Both the position numbers and the translations under genes were made by a program. A DNA stretch of 64,000 nt from CAMDPA01 sp965223035 (lineage in GTDB: Bacteria; Pseudomonadota; Alphaproteobacteria; Rhizobiales; Hyphomicrobiaceae). Below are positions 18,440 through 27,108 of the stretch, piece after piece (the first letter of the stretch is position 1; every line of letters starts with the position of its first letter). The stretch lies in the NCBI GenBank assembly GCA_965223035.1, contig OZ244980.1:3472001-3536000 (forward strand), written 5' to 3'. The notes under the pieces were generated by a model. That model was not told the DNA's origin. It saw only the letters and a program-made list of their open reading frames with translations, and did no database searches.

Positions 18440-20853
18440 GTGCCCCTTCGACCTTCAAGTACGTCGGCAAACCCCGGCGCGTGCGCGAGGACCGACGGTT
18501 TGTCGCCGGCAAGGGCCGGTTTGTGGCCGATGTCAAGCTGGCCGGAACCTTGCATGTCGCCGTCGTTCCCTCCCAGCATCCCGCGGCGCGGATCATCACC
18601 ATCGACGCCAGCGCGGCGCTGGCTCTGCCGGGGGTCCACACCGTGCTCACCGGGGCGGAGCTGGCGCGCGCGGTCAACCCGTTGATGAACGGCCTCGACA
18701 CACCCGGTGTTCGCCGCTACCCGCTTGCCGTCGGGCAGACCCGCTACATGGGAGAGTGGGTGGCCGCCGTCGTGGCCGACACCCGCGCGCTGGCGGAGGA
18801 TGCCGCCGAGCTGGTGGACGTCAGCTATCAGCCGTTGCCGTTCGTGCTCGATGCCGAACAAGCCATCAAGCCCGGCGCGACCCCGGTGCATCCTGAGCAC
18901 GCAAGCAACATCCTGCTCGACAAGACCTTCACCTGGGGTAACGTCGACACGGACTTCGCCGCTGCGCCGCGGCAACTTTCGTTTCGCGTGACCTGGGGCC
19001 GCTCCTCCACCGTGCCGATCGAGACCTTCGGCGTGCTTGCCGCATGGGACCCCTGGCGGGAGATGGTCGAGGTTTGGGCCTCGATCCAGATGCCGAAGTA
19101 CGCTGATCAAATTGCGCGGTCCCTTCGCATTCCGGCAACCCAAGTGCGCGTGCACCAAGATGTCGACGTCGGTGGCAGCTATGGCGTGAAGCGGGGCATC
19201 AAGCATACCGTGCTTTGCTGCCACTTATCGCGGCTGCTGGCCCGGCCGATCCGCCTGATCGAGGACCGGCTGGAAAACATGCGGGGGGGCGATGCCCACG
19301 GCCCCGATCGAATTTTCGATGTGAGCGTTGCATTCGACGATGACGGCCTGATCGCGTCCATGAAAATGCGCGCGCTGGATAATGTCGGCGCCTATGCCGG
19401 CCGGGCCCCGTTTCAATTGGGCAAGCCGATTGGCGCCATCGTCGGACCCTACCGCATCGGTAGCGTCGCCTATCACGCCGTTTCGGTCACGACCAACAAG
19501 GCCGTGCAGGAAGCGGTGCGCGGTTTCGGCCAATCGCCGACCAATTATGCGATTGAGACCGCCATCGACAAGGTTGCAGCGGCGACCGGCCTGGAGCGTC
19601 TAGAGGTGCGCCGACGCAACTTCATTCGCCATGATCAGTTTCCTTACCTGATACCCAGTGGCACGCGCTACGACAGCGGCGATTATCATACCGTGGTCGA
19701 CAAGGTGATGACGCACATCGGCTGGGATCAGCTGTTGGGCGAACGCGACCGGTTGCGGCGGGCGGGCCAGCTCGCCGGCATCGGCATCGCCGCCTGCCTC
19801 GAGCCATCCGGAGGCAATTCTTCATTCGAACCACTGCTCAATCCGGCCAATTCCACCACGACCTGGATGGATTCGGCGCGCATCACCGTTGACGGCGTCG
19901 GCTCGATCACCGTCACGATCCACACGACGTCGTCCGGCCAGGGCCACGAGCAGCTTGCCGCCACCGCCGTCGCCGAAGTGCTGCAGGTGGATCCCGACCA
20001 GATCCGCGTGGTGCGGACCGATTCGCTCAGTGCGCTGCCCTCCAATTCGCCGGTCGGCAGCCGGATGGCGGTGATGTTGGGCGGCGCCTGCTTCAACGCC
20101 GCCAACAAGCTGCGCGACAAGCTGATCAAAATCGGCGCCAAACGACTAGGCCAGCCCGCCGACCTTGTCAGCTACGCCGATGGGCGGGTGGTTGACCCGC
20201 AGACCGGTCGTGCGGTCGAGTGGATCGATTTGGTCAACATTGCGCACCGCCATTTTCACGAGCTTCCGGACGGCGAGGAGCCGGGTCTGGCCGTATCGGC
20301 CGTCTATCAAGTGCCAGGCGGCGGCGCCTTGCCTCAGGACGACCGGGTGCAGATGTATCCCTGCCATGCCTTCGAGTTCCACGTGGTGTTGATGGCGATC
20401 GACCCGATCACCGCCAAGCCGGAGATCAAGCGCTATGTGATCGGCCATGACTGTGGCGTGCAGATCAATCCGCACATCGTGAAGGGCATGACGCTGGGCG
20501 GTATCGCGCACGGGATCGGCGCGGCCTTGATGGAGGAGTTCGTCTATGACGACGAGGGCCAGATGATGAGCCAGTCGTTGTTGGACTATCTGCTGCCGTC
20601 GTCGCATGAGGTGCCGGCGGTGGAAATCGTGCACCATTGCACGCCCTCGCCATTCACCGTATTCGGCCAAAAAGGCTCCGGCGAGTCCGGCTATCTGGGT
20701 GCACCCGCCGCGATCGCCAGCGCCATCAACGACGCCGTCGCTCACCTTGGCATCGCCTTCGACAGACTGCCGATTAGGCTGTCGGCAATCGGCGATGCAG
20801 TGGCCGATGCCGAGACCGCCCACCAATCCCCACAGCCACGAACGGAAGCCTAG
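18436..20853 (+). CDS. Molybdenum hydroxylase large subunit (CoxL-like)
   Basis: The 805-residue catalytic subunit starts MSAPSTFKYVGKPRRVREDR and has Mo-cofactor motifs DVGGSYGVKRGIKH, VRGFGQSPTNYAIE and GQKGSGESGYLGAP. The signature loop of aerobic CO dehydrogenase (AYXCSFR) is replaced by AVRGFGQ, so CO is not the substrate. Related enzymes hydroxylate N-heterocycles or aromatic acids. The frame runs upstream to 18340, but ATG 18436 overlaps the CoxS stop by 4 bp, giving a tight operon. The following genes (VOC, amidohydrolase, UbiD) suggest an aromatic or heterocyclic substrate. Confidence 0.93.
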   Translation: MSAPSTFKYVGKPRRVREDRRFVAGKGRFVADVKLAGTLHVAVVPSQHPAARIITIDASAALALPGVHTVLTGAELARAVNPLMNGLDTPGVRRYPLAVGQTRYMGEWVAAVVADTRALAEDAAELVDVSYQPLPFVLDAEQAIKPGATPVHPEHASNILLDKTFTWGNVDTDFAAAPRQLSFRVTWGRSSTVPIETFGVLAAWDPWREMVEVWASIQMPKYADQIARSLRIPATQVRVHQDVDVGGSYGVKRGIKHTVLCCHLSRLLARPIRLIEDRLENMRGGDAHGPDRIFDVSVAFDDDGLIASMKMRALDNVGAYAGRAPFQLGKPIGAIVGPYRIGSVAYHAVSVTTNKAVQEAVRGFGQSPTNYAIETAIDKVAAATGLERLEVRRRNFIRHDQFPYLIPSGTRYDSGDYHTVVDKVMTHIGWDQLLGERDRLRRAGQLAGIGIAACLEPSGGNSSFEPLLNPANSTTTWMDSARITVDGVGSITVTIHTTSSGQGHEQLAATAVAEVLQVDPDQIRVVRTDSLSALPSNSPVGSRMAVMLGGACFNAANKLRDKLIKIGAKRLGQPADLVSYADGRVVDPQTGRAVEWIDLVNIAHRHFHELPDGEEPGLAVSAVYQVPGGGALPQDDRVQMYPCHAFEFHVVLMAIDPITAKPEIKRYVIGHDCGVQINPHIVKGMTLGGIAHGIGAALMEEFVYDDEGQMMSQSLLDYLLPSSHEVPAVEIVHHCTPSPFTVFGQKGSGESGYLGAPAAIASAINDAVAHLGIAFDRLPIRLSAIGDAVADAETAHQSPQPRTEA

Positions 20854-20873
20854 CAAAGGAGCTTAGCTTTCAC

Positions 20874-21287
20874 ATGAGCAGCACCATCATTCCATGCATG
20901 CGCTATCGCGACGCCCCGCGGATGATCAATTGGTTGTGTGACGCTTTCGGCTTCGAGCGACACTTGGTGGTCGAGGACGACCGTGGCGGGATCACACATG
21001 CTCAACTGACGTTCGGGCCTGGCATGATCATGCTCGGTTCGGAGCGCCCAGATGAGTTCGGGAACCTGCAGTCGACGCCTGAGCGGATCGGTGGCACCAG
21101 CCAATCGCCCTATGTCGTGGTGCCCGACGCCGACGTCGTCTACCAGCGGGCGAAACGAAGCGGGGCCGAGATCGTGATCGAGATCGCCGATCAACACTAC
21201 GGCGGCCGCCTGTTCTCATGCCGCGACCCGGAAGGACATCTGTGGAACTTCGGCAGTTATGATCCTTGGCACAGCCCATCCCAGTAA
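20874..21287 (+). CDS. VOC (glyoxalase/extradiol dioxygenase fold) protein
   Basis: This 137-residue protein has the paired beta-alpha-beta-beta-beta repeat of the VOC superfamily: IIPCMRYRDAPRMINWLCDA, then LTFGPGMIMLGS, and a C-terminal FSCRDPEGHLWNFGSYDPW with the usual metal-ligand glutamate or histidine region. It resembles the PhnB/glyoxalase-like single-domain group. A lyase, isomerase or dioxygenase role in the surrounding pathway is possible but not readable. AAAGGAG lies upstream of the ATG. It is 20 bp after the CoxL-like gene. Confidence 0.85.
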   Translation: MSSTIIPCMRYRDAPRMINWLCDAFGFERHLVVEDDRGGITHAQLTFGPGMIMLGSERPDEFGNLQSTPERIGGTSQSPYVVVPDADVVYQRAKRSGAEIVIEIADQHYGGRLFSCRDPEGHLWNFGSYDPWHSPSQ

Positions 21288-21338
21288 ACGATCGAGCAGC
21301 TGCCGTCGTCCGGCTTCGCCACTTGAGGAGAAGTGTCC

Positions 21339-22316
21339 ATGATCATTGACTGCCATGCCCACCTGATCGCGCCCAGCCTGTTTGATGCGATCCGTGCACA
21401 GAAGGCCCAGTTCCCCTCCATCAAGATCACCGAGGCCGGTGGCAGTCTCGCCTTTCAGTTCGCCAACTCCAAACCAACGCGCCCGGCCGCCCAAGGCCTG
21501 TTCGATATCCCCGGCCGGCTGCAGTGGATGACCACGAACGGCATCGATCGGCAGGTGGTGGGCGGCTGGCTCGACATCATGGGCAATGAGTTGCCGGTCG
21601 AAGAGGGGGTGCGTTGGAGCCGCCTGATGAACGAGCACCTGCTTTCGGCCTGCAAGGCCGAGCCGCGCCTGATCCCATTGGCCCATCTGCCAATGCAAGA
21701 TGGCGAAAGCGCCGCTCAAGTGCTGCGAGCGGCCGTCGCGGCCGGCTTCAAGGGCGCCATGATCGGTACCCAGCCGAAAGGGGTGGGCGGCGTGCTGGAT
21801 GATCCGGCACTTGATCCATTTTGGCAGGCCGCCGATGATTTGGGCACAGCGGTTTTCTTCCACCCCGTCTTCGAATCGGGCGATGATCGGGTGCACGACT
21901 ACGGCATGGCCAATGCTGTCGGCCGCGTGACCGATACGATGATCGCGTTGACGCGCTTGATCTACGCCGGACACGTTTTGCGCTATAAGAACATCAAGTT
22001 CATCGCCGGCATCGGGGGCGCGGCGCTGCCCTATATTGCCGGTCGCTTGCGTCGGAATTGGTCGCTGGACAAGGACCAGCTGGCAGACCCTGACGCATCA
22101 CTGGCCGCGCTCTGGTATGACGCCCTCGTACAGGACGTCGACACGTTGAAATTCCTCGCCGCCAAGGTCGGCAGCGACCGGCTGATGCTGGGTTCCGACA
22201 TGCCGTTTCCAATCGGCGACCTGTCGAAGCCCCAAGACCTGATCACGTCAGCTGGCTTCGGCCCTGATGACGTTGCCTCGATCAATGGTGGCTTGGCCGC
22301 CAAGATCTTCGCGTGA
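21339..22316 (+). CDS. Amidohydrolase-2 family decarboxylase/hydrolase (ACMSD-like)
   Basis: The 325-residue TIM-barrel metal enzyme starts MIIDCHAHL (H6, H8 are the first metal ligands). A later FFHPVFESGDD histidine and LMLGSDMPFPIGD, with the conserved Asp, complete the site. Relatives include ACMSD, gamma-resorcylate decarboxylase and o-pyrocatechuate decarboxylase, which act non-oxidatively on aromatic or ring-derived acids. GTG at 21333 is in frame, but ATG at 21339 has TTGAGGAG eight bases upstream. It is part of the plus-strand cluster between the VOC and UbiD genes. Confidence 0.88.
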   Translation: MIIDCHAHLIAPSLFDAIRAQKAQFPSIKITEAGGSLAFQFANSKPTRPAAQGLFDIPGRLQWMTTNGIDRQVVGGWLDIMGNELPVEEGVRWSRLMNEHLLSACKAEPRLIPLAHLPMQDGESAAQVLRAAVAAGFKGAMIGTQPKGVGGVLDDPALDPFWQAADDLGTAVFFHPVFESGDDRVHDYGMANAVGRVTDTMIALTRLIYAGHVLRYKNIKFIAGIGGAALPYIAGRLRRNWSLDKDQLADPDASLAALWYDALVQDVDTLKFLAAKVGSDRLMLGSDMPFPIGDLSKPQDLITSAGFGPDDVASINGGLAAKIFA

Positions 22317-22380
22317 GCCCCCCATTCCTTCATTTGCCTGGGTCGCGGACTGAGACCGGCCCGGCCCAAGAGGCAGCCCG

Positions 22381-24018
22381 ATGTCCACCCAACGGCCCTA
22401 TCGCGACTTGCATGAACACATTGAGGCCCTGAAGGCCAAAGACCTGCTGATCACGGTTGACCGCCGGATCGATAAGGATGCGGAGATGCACGCGCTCGTG
22501 CGCTGGCAATTTGTCGGTGGTCTTGCCGAAGGGGACCGCAAAGCCTTCCTGTTCACCAACATCGTCGACGGCAAGGGCCGCACCTACGACATGCCGGTGG
22601 TGGTCGGCGCGCTCGCCGCCAACCGCGCCATCTACTCGGTCGGGATGGATGCCCCCGTCGAACGCATTCAGGCCAAATGGGATCAGGCGATTGCCAAACC
22701 GATCCCACCGCGGACGGTGGAGCAGGCGGCGTGCCAAGAGGTGGTGCTGACCGGAGCCGACCTCGTCGGTGAAGGCAATGGACTTGACCGGCTACCGATC
22801 CCGATCTCCACGCCGGGATTCGACAGTGCGCCGACACTGACGGCGGCCAACGTGACGACCAAGGATCCCGAAACCGGTGTCGCCAATATGGGCACCTACC
22901 GCTGCGCCTTGAAGGCACCGAACCGGCTGGTGGTGCGGATGGCGACGCGGGTTGGAGGTGCTGGTGGCTACCTCCACTACAAGGCCCATCAGCAGCGCGG
23001 CGACAACGAGATGCCTTGCGCCATCGTGCTCGGCGCGCCGCCGTGTGTGATGTTCATGGGCCCGCAGAAGCTTCCGCTCGATATGCCGGAGGTGCCAGTT
23101 GCCGGCGGCCTTGCCGGTGGACCGATCAATATGGTGCCCGCCAAAACCGTCGACCTGATGGTGCCGGCGGAAGCTGAGGTGGTGATCGAGGGCATGATCG
23201 ACACCGCGTACGTCGAGCCGGAGGCGCCGTTCGGTGAAAGCCATGGCCACGTGGCATTGGAGGAGTACAACATGCCGATGCGGGTGACCGCCATCACCCA
23301 TCGGCGCGCGCCCATCATCCCCTCCTACATCAGCCAGGTGGCCCCATCGGAGTCCAGCGTTATCAAGCGGGTCGCCTACGAGCCCCTATTCCTGTCGCAC
23401 CTGCGTGACGGGCTCAACATCAAGGGCGTCACGCGCGTCTCCTTGCACGAGCCGCTGACCGGCCTGTTGCGGCTGACCATCATCACGTGCGCACGGGGCA
23501 TGTCGGACACCGAGATCTGGCGCGCGCTTTATGGCGCCGCCTTCTTCAAGGGCGACTGCGGCAAAATCTGCGTGGCGGTCAATGAGGATATCGATCCCGA
23601 TAACATGGATGGCGTTTGGTGGGCGATCGCCTATCGCTCAAACCCGATCGAGGATGTGTTGACGGTGCCCAGGCGCGGCCAGGGCCATGGTCCGAAGCGC
23701 GAGCACGGCACAGAGCGTGACTCGACGCTGTTGATCGATGCCACCATGAAATCCGACATGCCGCCGTTGGCGCTGCCCAAGCGCGAATATATGGAGCGTG
23801 CCCGCACGATCTGGGACGAGCTGGGCTTGCCGGCGCTGCGCCCGCAACCGCCGTGGTTCGGTTATTCCCTCGGTGACTGGCTGCCGCAATGGGATGCGGC
23901 GGCGGAACGCGCGGCGCGTGGCGGGTATCTGGAAAATGGCCGCATCAGCGAACAATACCGAAAGAAGGGGCTGGTGCCCGAAACCAAATTTCGGCCAGAT
24001 CGGCTCGACGAGACCTAG
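22381..24018 (+). CDS. UbiD family prenylated-FMN decarboxylase
   Basis: This 545-residue protein is a UbiD-type reversible (de)carboxylase: the N-terminal YRDLHEHIEALKAKDLLITV, the central EAPFGESHGHVALEEYNMP and the CARGMSDTEIW region are family hallmarks. UbiD enzymes need prenylated FMN made by UbiX, and no ubiX gene is visible here. Substrates range from hydroxybenzoates to heterocyclic carboxylates. Following a molybdenum hydroxylase and an amidohydrolase, it plausibly decarboxylates the hydroxylated ring acid. The stop TAG at 24016-24018 coincides with the border of a palindromic element. Confidence 0.92.
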   Translation: MSTQRPYRDLHEHIEALKAKDLLITVDRRIDKDAEMHALVRWQFVGGLAEGDRKAFLFTNIVDGKGRTYDMPVVVGALAANRAIYSVGMDAPVERIQAKWDQAIAKPIPPRTVEQAACQEVVLTGADLVGEGNGLDRLPIPISTPGFDSAPTLTAANVTTKDPETGVANMGTYRCALKAPNRLVVRMATRVGGAGGYLHYKAHQQRGDNEMPCAIVLGAPPCVMFMGPQKLPLDMPEVPVAGGLAGGPINMVPAKTVDLMVPAEAEVVIEGMIDTAYVEPEAPFGESHGHVALEEYNMPMRVTAITHRRAPIIPSYISQVAPSESSVIKRVAYEPLFLSHLRDGLNIKGVTRVSLHEPLTGLLRLTIITCARGMSDTEIWRALYGAAFFKGDCGKICVAVNEDIDPDNMDGVWWAIAYRSNPIEDVLTVPRRGQGHGPKREHGTERDSTLLIDATMKSDMPPLALPKREYMERARTIWDELGLPALRPQPPWFGYSLGDWLPQWDAAAERAARGGYLENGRISEQYRKKGLVPETKFRPDRLDET

Positions 24019-24185
24019 AGCAACTTTCTGCCATTGATCGGAATCGGAACGATCCCGATCAATGGCAGAAAGTTGCTCACCACTTTAAGAGCGATCATCT
24101 TTGCGCCTTGAATCGGAACCGGCTTTGCGGTTCCGATTCAAGGCGCGATGATCTAGATCATCGTACCTTCAAGTGTGGAGCAACC
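24016..24185. mobile_element. Family 1 palindromic element, two-hairpin copy, plus an adjoining partial copy
   Basis: The full element is 24018-24153 between TA at 24016-24017 and 24154-24155. The first hairpin (24018-24077) is a near-perfect 60-bp palindrome with GAGCAACTTTCTGCC at one end and its complement at the other. The second has arms GCGCCTTGAATCGGAACCG and its complement. It ends GATGATC. Directly after the right TA a partial inverted piece starts GATCATCGTACCTTCAAG and runs to about 24185. The TA plus first G is the UbiD stop codon. Confidence 0.8.
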
Positions 24186-24302
24186 ACTGCACCGCATTAA
24201 GGCGCTTCGCCGGCCGACTGACGGCGGCTTGCGGGCCGGCAAGGCGATTCCGCCTGAGGCGGAAATGATCTAAGATTGCGTGACCAATCTTGGGAGTGCG
24301 CC

Positions 24303-24989
24303 ATGCAAATCATCGACCTGAGCCGCGAGCTTTATCATCGGACCCCGACCTATCCCGGCCAACCGCCGATCATTCACGGCGTATGGAAAACGCACGAGGA
24401 GGCCTACGCCGAATCCGGCAACGTGCAAGGCAACTCGGTGATGTACTTTTCGATGCCGGATCATGGTGGCACGCACATGGATGCGCCGCGCCACTTCGGG
24501 AAATCGGGTACACCGATCAACGAGTACCCGCTGGAACACTGCTACGTGCGCGGCATCTGCCTCGATTTGCGGCACATCGCCCCTCGGGCCGAGATCACGC
24601 CGGCGGACCTGGCAGCCGCGGTCGAGGCCGCAGGCGTCTCAATCCCCAAAGGCGGCACCGTATTGCTATGCACAGGCCATCACGCCCGCACCTTCCCCAC
24701 GCCCGCCTATTCCACCGATAACCCTGGGGTCAACGTCGAGGCCACGGAATGGCTGGCCAAGCAGGGCATCGTCCACTTCGGCATCGATTCGATGCGGCCG
24801 GGGCCGGAGGGCGTGGTCAACGCCCTGGTGCACAAGGCCTGCCTGGAGCTGGACATCACCCACATCGAAAGCCTGTGCAATCTCGAAGCACTGATCGGCA
24901 AAGGCGCGTTCTTATACGTCGGCTTTCCGCTGAAGTGGCGGGAGGGTACGGGCTCCCCGATCCGGGCCGTGGCGATTTTGGACGCTTGA
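24303..24989 (+). CDS. Cyclase-family metal hydrolase (kynurenine formamidase-like)
   Basis: This 228-residue protein has the family metal motif HGGTHMDAPRHF (about residues 56-67) plus LLCTGHH. The family includes bacterial arylformamidase KynB and isatin hydrolase, which open amide or cyclic amide bonds. With UbiD and a molybdenum hydroxylase upstream it could open a nitrogen-containing ring, which is inference. The frame extends to 24276; ATG 24303 has GGGAG eight bases upstream. A short degenerate repeat (about 24187-24272) with ATGATCTA lies in front. Confidence 0.87.
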   Translation: MQIIDLSRELYHRTPTYPGQPPIIHGVWKTHEEAYAESGNVQGNSVMYFSMPDHGGTHMDAPRHFGKSGTPINEYPLEHCYVRGICLDLRHIAPRAEITPADLAAAVEAAGVSIPKGGTVLLCTGHHARTFPTPAYSTDNPGVNVEATEWLAKQGIVHFGIDSMRPGPEGVVNALVHKACLELDITHIESLCNLEALIGKGAFLYVGFPLKWREGTGSPIRAVAILDA

Positions 24990-25010
24990 TGTTCGCCGCA
25001 GTCGAAGGCG

Positions 25011-26144
25011 TTATGCAGCGCCCCAAACCTCGCGCGCCACACTCACCACCAAGGCCAACTTGGCGGCCTGATCGGCTTCGGTGACCGGGTTGCCGGCAAC
25101 GGTTGATGCGAAACCGCACTGCGGTCCGATGGCAAGCCGTTCAAGATCCATAAAACGCGCCGCCTGGTCGAGGCGGCGCCGCAAATCTGCCTTGTCCTCG
25201 AGCGCCGGCGTCTTGCTGCTGATCAGCCCGAGCACGGCCCCCTTGTCCTTCGGCATGAAGCGCAGCGGCTCAAAATCACCGGCGCGTTGGGTGTCGTATT
25301 CGAGCAGAAAGTGGGTTGCTCTGGTTTCGTTGAAAAATCGCTCGGCGACCGGATCATAGCCACCGGACGACAGATAATGGCCTTTATAGTTGCCGCGACA
25401 CATGTGGATGCCGATCGCCACATCGTCTGGCACATCGCGGACCGCCGCATTGATGGCGCCAATATAAAGCCCAATGAGCGCGTCCAAGTCGGCGCCTTCC
25501 GCCGCCAGCCGCGCTTGCACGTCGGGGTCGCTCATCAACGCGACAGCCACCTCATCCAACTGGATGTATCTGCAGCCCGCCTGAACCAGTTCAGCCAACT
25601 CCTGTCGGAAAATGCCGGCCAGATCATCGAAGAAGGGCGCCGCATCACCGTAGACTGCGGGATCTGCGAAATCGGCATATCGATAAAAATGCATTGTCGA
25701 CGGCGCCGGCAGCGTGATCTTTGGCGTGGCCGTGGCGACGGATTGCAAAAACACGAACTCGTCGACGGCCAAAGGTTGCGGTCGCTCTAGCTTGGCCGTG
25801 GCGTAAGTGGCCGTGAAGCTCATCTGGTGACCGTGATTGTCCCTGAACGTCAGCAGCGCCGGCTTGATGTCGAAGCCATGGCATCGCTCGACAAAGCGTC
25901 CCCAGTAGGAGGCGCGCCGAAATTCCCCGTCGGTGACGACGTTGAGCCCACAGTCTTGCTGCAACGCGACGACGCCGCGAATCGAGGCGTCCTGAACCTG
26001 GTCGAACGCCGCTTGCGTGATGGCGCCCGTCGCATGCTGCTTGAACGCCTGGCGCAGTTTCGCCGGCCGCAGCAAACTGCCGACATGATCGGCGCGAAAC
26101 GGCGGGCGGCGCACGGCACCTGTGCCGGCTGTTCGATCTGCCAT
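25011..26144 (-). CDS. MetE C-terminal-domain-like methyltransferase
   Basis: The 377-residue protein equals one catalytic TIM-barrel of cobalamin-independent methionine synthase. It starts RPPFRADHVGSLLRP and has YIQLDEVAVA, the zinc-ligand pair in IHMCRGNYKGH (His and Cys) and a further cysteine in IGPQCGFAST. It lacks the N-terminal half of full MetE (about 750 residues). Short homologues often transfer methyl groups from other donors or work in catabolic methyl-transfer and thiol-adduct chemistry. ATG at 26144 follows AAGGGAGGT, so the longer frame to 26171 is not used. It is convergent with the cyclase-family gene. Confidence 0.88.
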   Translation of the reverse strand: MADRTAGTGAVRRPPFRADHVGSLLRPAKLRQAFKQHATGAITQAAFDQVQDASIRGVVALQQDCGLNVVTDGEFRRASYWGRFVERCHGFDIKPALLTFRDNHGHQMSFTATYATAKLERPQPLAVDEFVFLQSVATATPKITLPAPSTMHFYRYADFADPAVYGDAAPFFDDLAGIFRQELAELVQAGCRYIQLDEVAVALMSDPDVQARLAAEGADLDALIGLYIGAINAAVRDVPDDVAIGIHMCRGNYKGHYLSSGGYDPVAERFFNETRATHFLLEYDTQRAGDFEPLRFMPKDKGAVLGLISSKTPALEDKADLRRRLDQAARFMDLERLAIGPQCGFASTVAGNPVTEADQAAKLALVVSVAREVWGAA

Positions 26145-26274
26145 CGGATGACCTCCCTTTTGCCCTGCCATGCCACGGCGAACGCAGCCATCGACCCTTC
26201 GGCCGATGCCTTAGCACAGCCCATCAGGTCAAGGCGATGCTAAGCGGCGTCATAGCCACCGACACCAAAGCGTG

Positions 26275-26385
26275 TCGGAGATTGCTGGAACCATCCCGCT
26301 CTCCGCCCGGTTCCCCACCGAGCCACCCTATGGCATGATGCTCTCGGCGGCCGGGTGGCGAGCGGGCCGGGTGATCAGGTGGTCG
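26275..26385. repeat. Family 2 palindromic repeat copy
   Basis: A GC-rich inverted sequence: CTGGAACCATCCCGCTC, GAGCCACCCTATGGCATGATG, then the rough complement GGCCGGGTGGCGAGCGGGCC. Similar blocks occur near 32632, 38632, 53925, 55246, 56339, 61045, 61388 and 62370. Boundaries are approximate, and the right end touches the 3' end of the next minus-strand gene. Confidence 0.55.
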
Positions 26386-26818
26386 TTCGGCAGTCGATCA
26401 GTGTCACTTTCGGGTCCATCAGGGTCCGGCCCGTGCGCGTTTGGTAGCGGAAGATCACGCCGCCACCTTTTCTCAACAGGCGAATGAACTCGCCTTCGCA
26501 CAGCTTGCCGACCATTTTCCGGCGCACGCGGCTGACGCCTAGAGGGCTGATCTTCCGGGCGGGAGCGCGCACCTGATAGGTCAAGATCAGCGAGGTGCCG
26601 ATCACGTCGGCGCCAACGAAGGTGCCGGGTCCCTTGGACATCCCCCGCCGTTTGTTGGCGCTGGCCGCTGCTGCCACCAGATGCTCCGACAACGGCAGGG
26701 CCTCCAGGCTGCCAAGGGCCTGCCGTTGTTGGTGATGATGATAAGCTGTCATGAGATCGGCGGTGAGTTTGCCGGCAACCAACGCAACCCCGATAAAAAC
26801 AACCGCATACTTCCACAT
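26375..26818 (-). CDS. Membrane-anchored hypothetical protein
   Basis: I do not recognise this protein. From ATG 26818 it has 147 residues: one N-terminal hydrophobic segment (MWKYAVVFIGVALVAGKL), a histidine-containing linker (TAYHHHQQ), a basic stretch, then a small, probably beta-rich domain with two cysteines (KLCEGEF and the C-terminal LIDCRTTT). The longer open frame up to 26995 is arginine- and proline-rich and overlaps likely promoter DNA, so the short start is preferred. It is probably anchored in the inner membrane with its C-terminal domain in the periplasm. Confidence 0.6.
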   Translation of the reverse strand: MWKYAVVFIGVALVAGKLTADLMTAYHHHQQRQALGSLEALPLSEHLVAAAASANKRRGMSKGPGTFVGADVIGTSLILTYQVRAPARKISPLGVSRVRRKMVGKLCEGEFIRLLRKGGGVIFRYQTRTGRTLMDPKVTLIDCRTTT

Positions 26819-27108
26819 TGCCACGTACTCACACTTAAAAATGCGAGGGCAGTTTAGGTAGGGGGCGTTAACGATAATTGTTGCGGCGAAATCCAAACGC
26901 CGATCATGGTGAACGATGGGTTGCCGTAGGTGCCAGAACGACGCACATCCGGGCAACGGTAGATTGCACCGCGGCCCGCACGGCGATCCGGCCAACGCTG
27001 ACAGGGGCTGCTTATGACTTTGACGGTGGCACTGGGGGCTAGACTAGATGGCGCCAGCGGTCGCCGACCGCCGGTCAATTGTTCGATCAACGCGCAAGAG
27101 GAAAACCG

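Noticed and set aside
17058..20853. Aerobic carbon monoxide dehydrogenase
   Set aside because: Subunit order fits but the large subunit lacks the AYXCSFR active-site loop.
26272..26487. Plus-strand frame over the family 2 repeat and the 3' end of the hypothetical gene
   Set aside because: Overlaps repeat DNA and an antisense gene; low-complexity composition.
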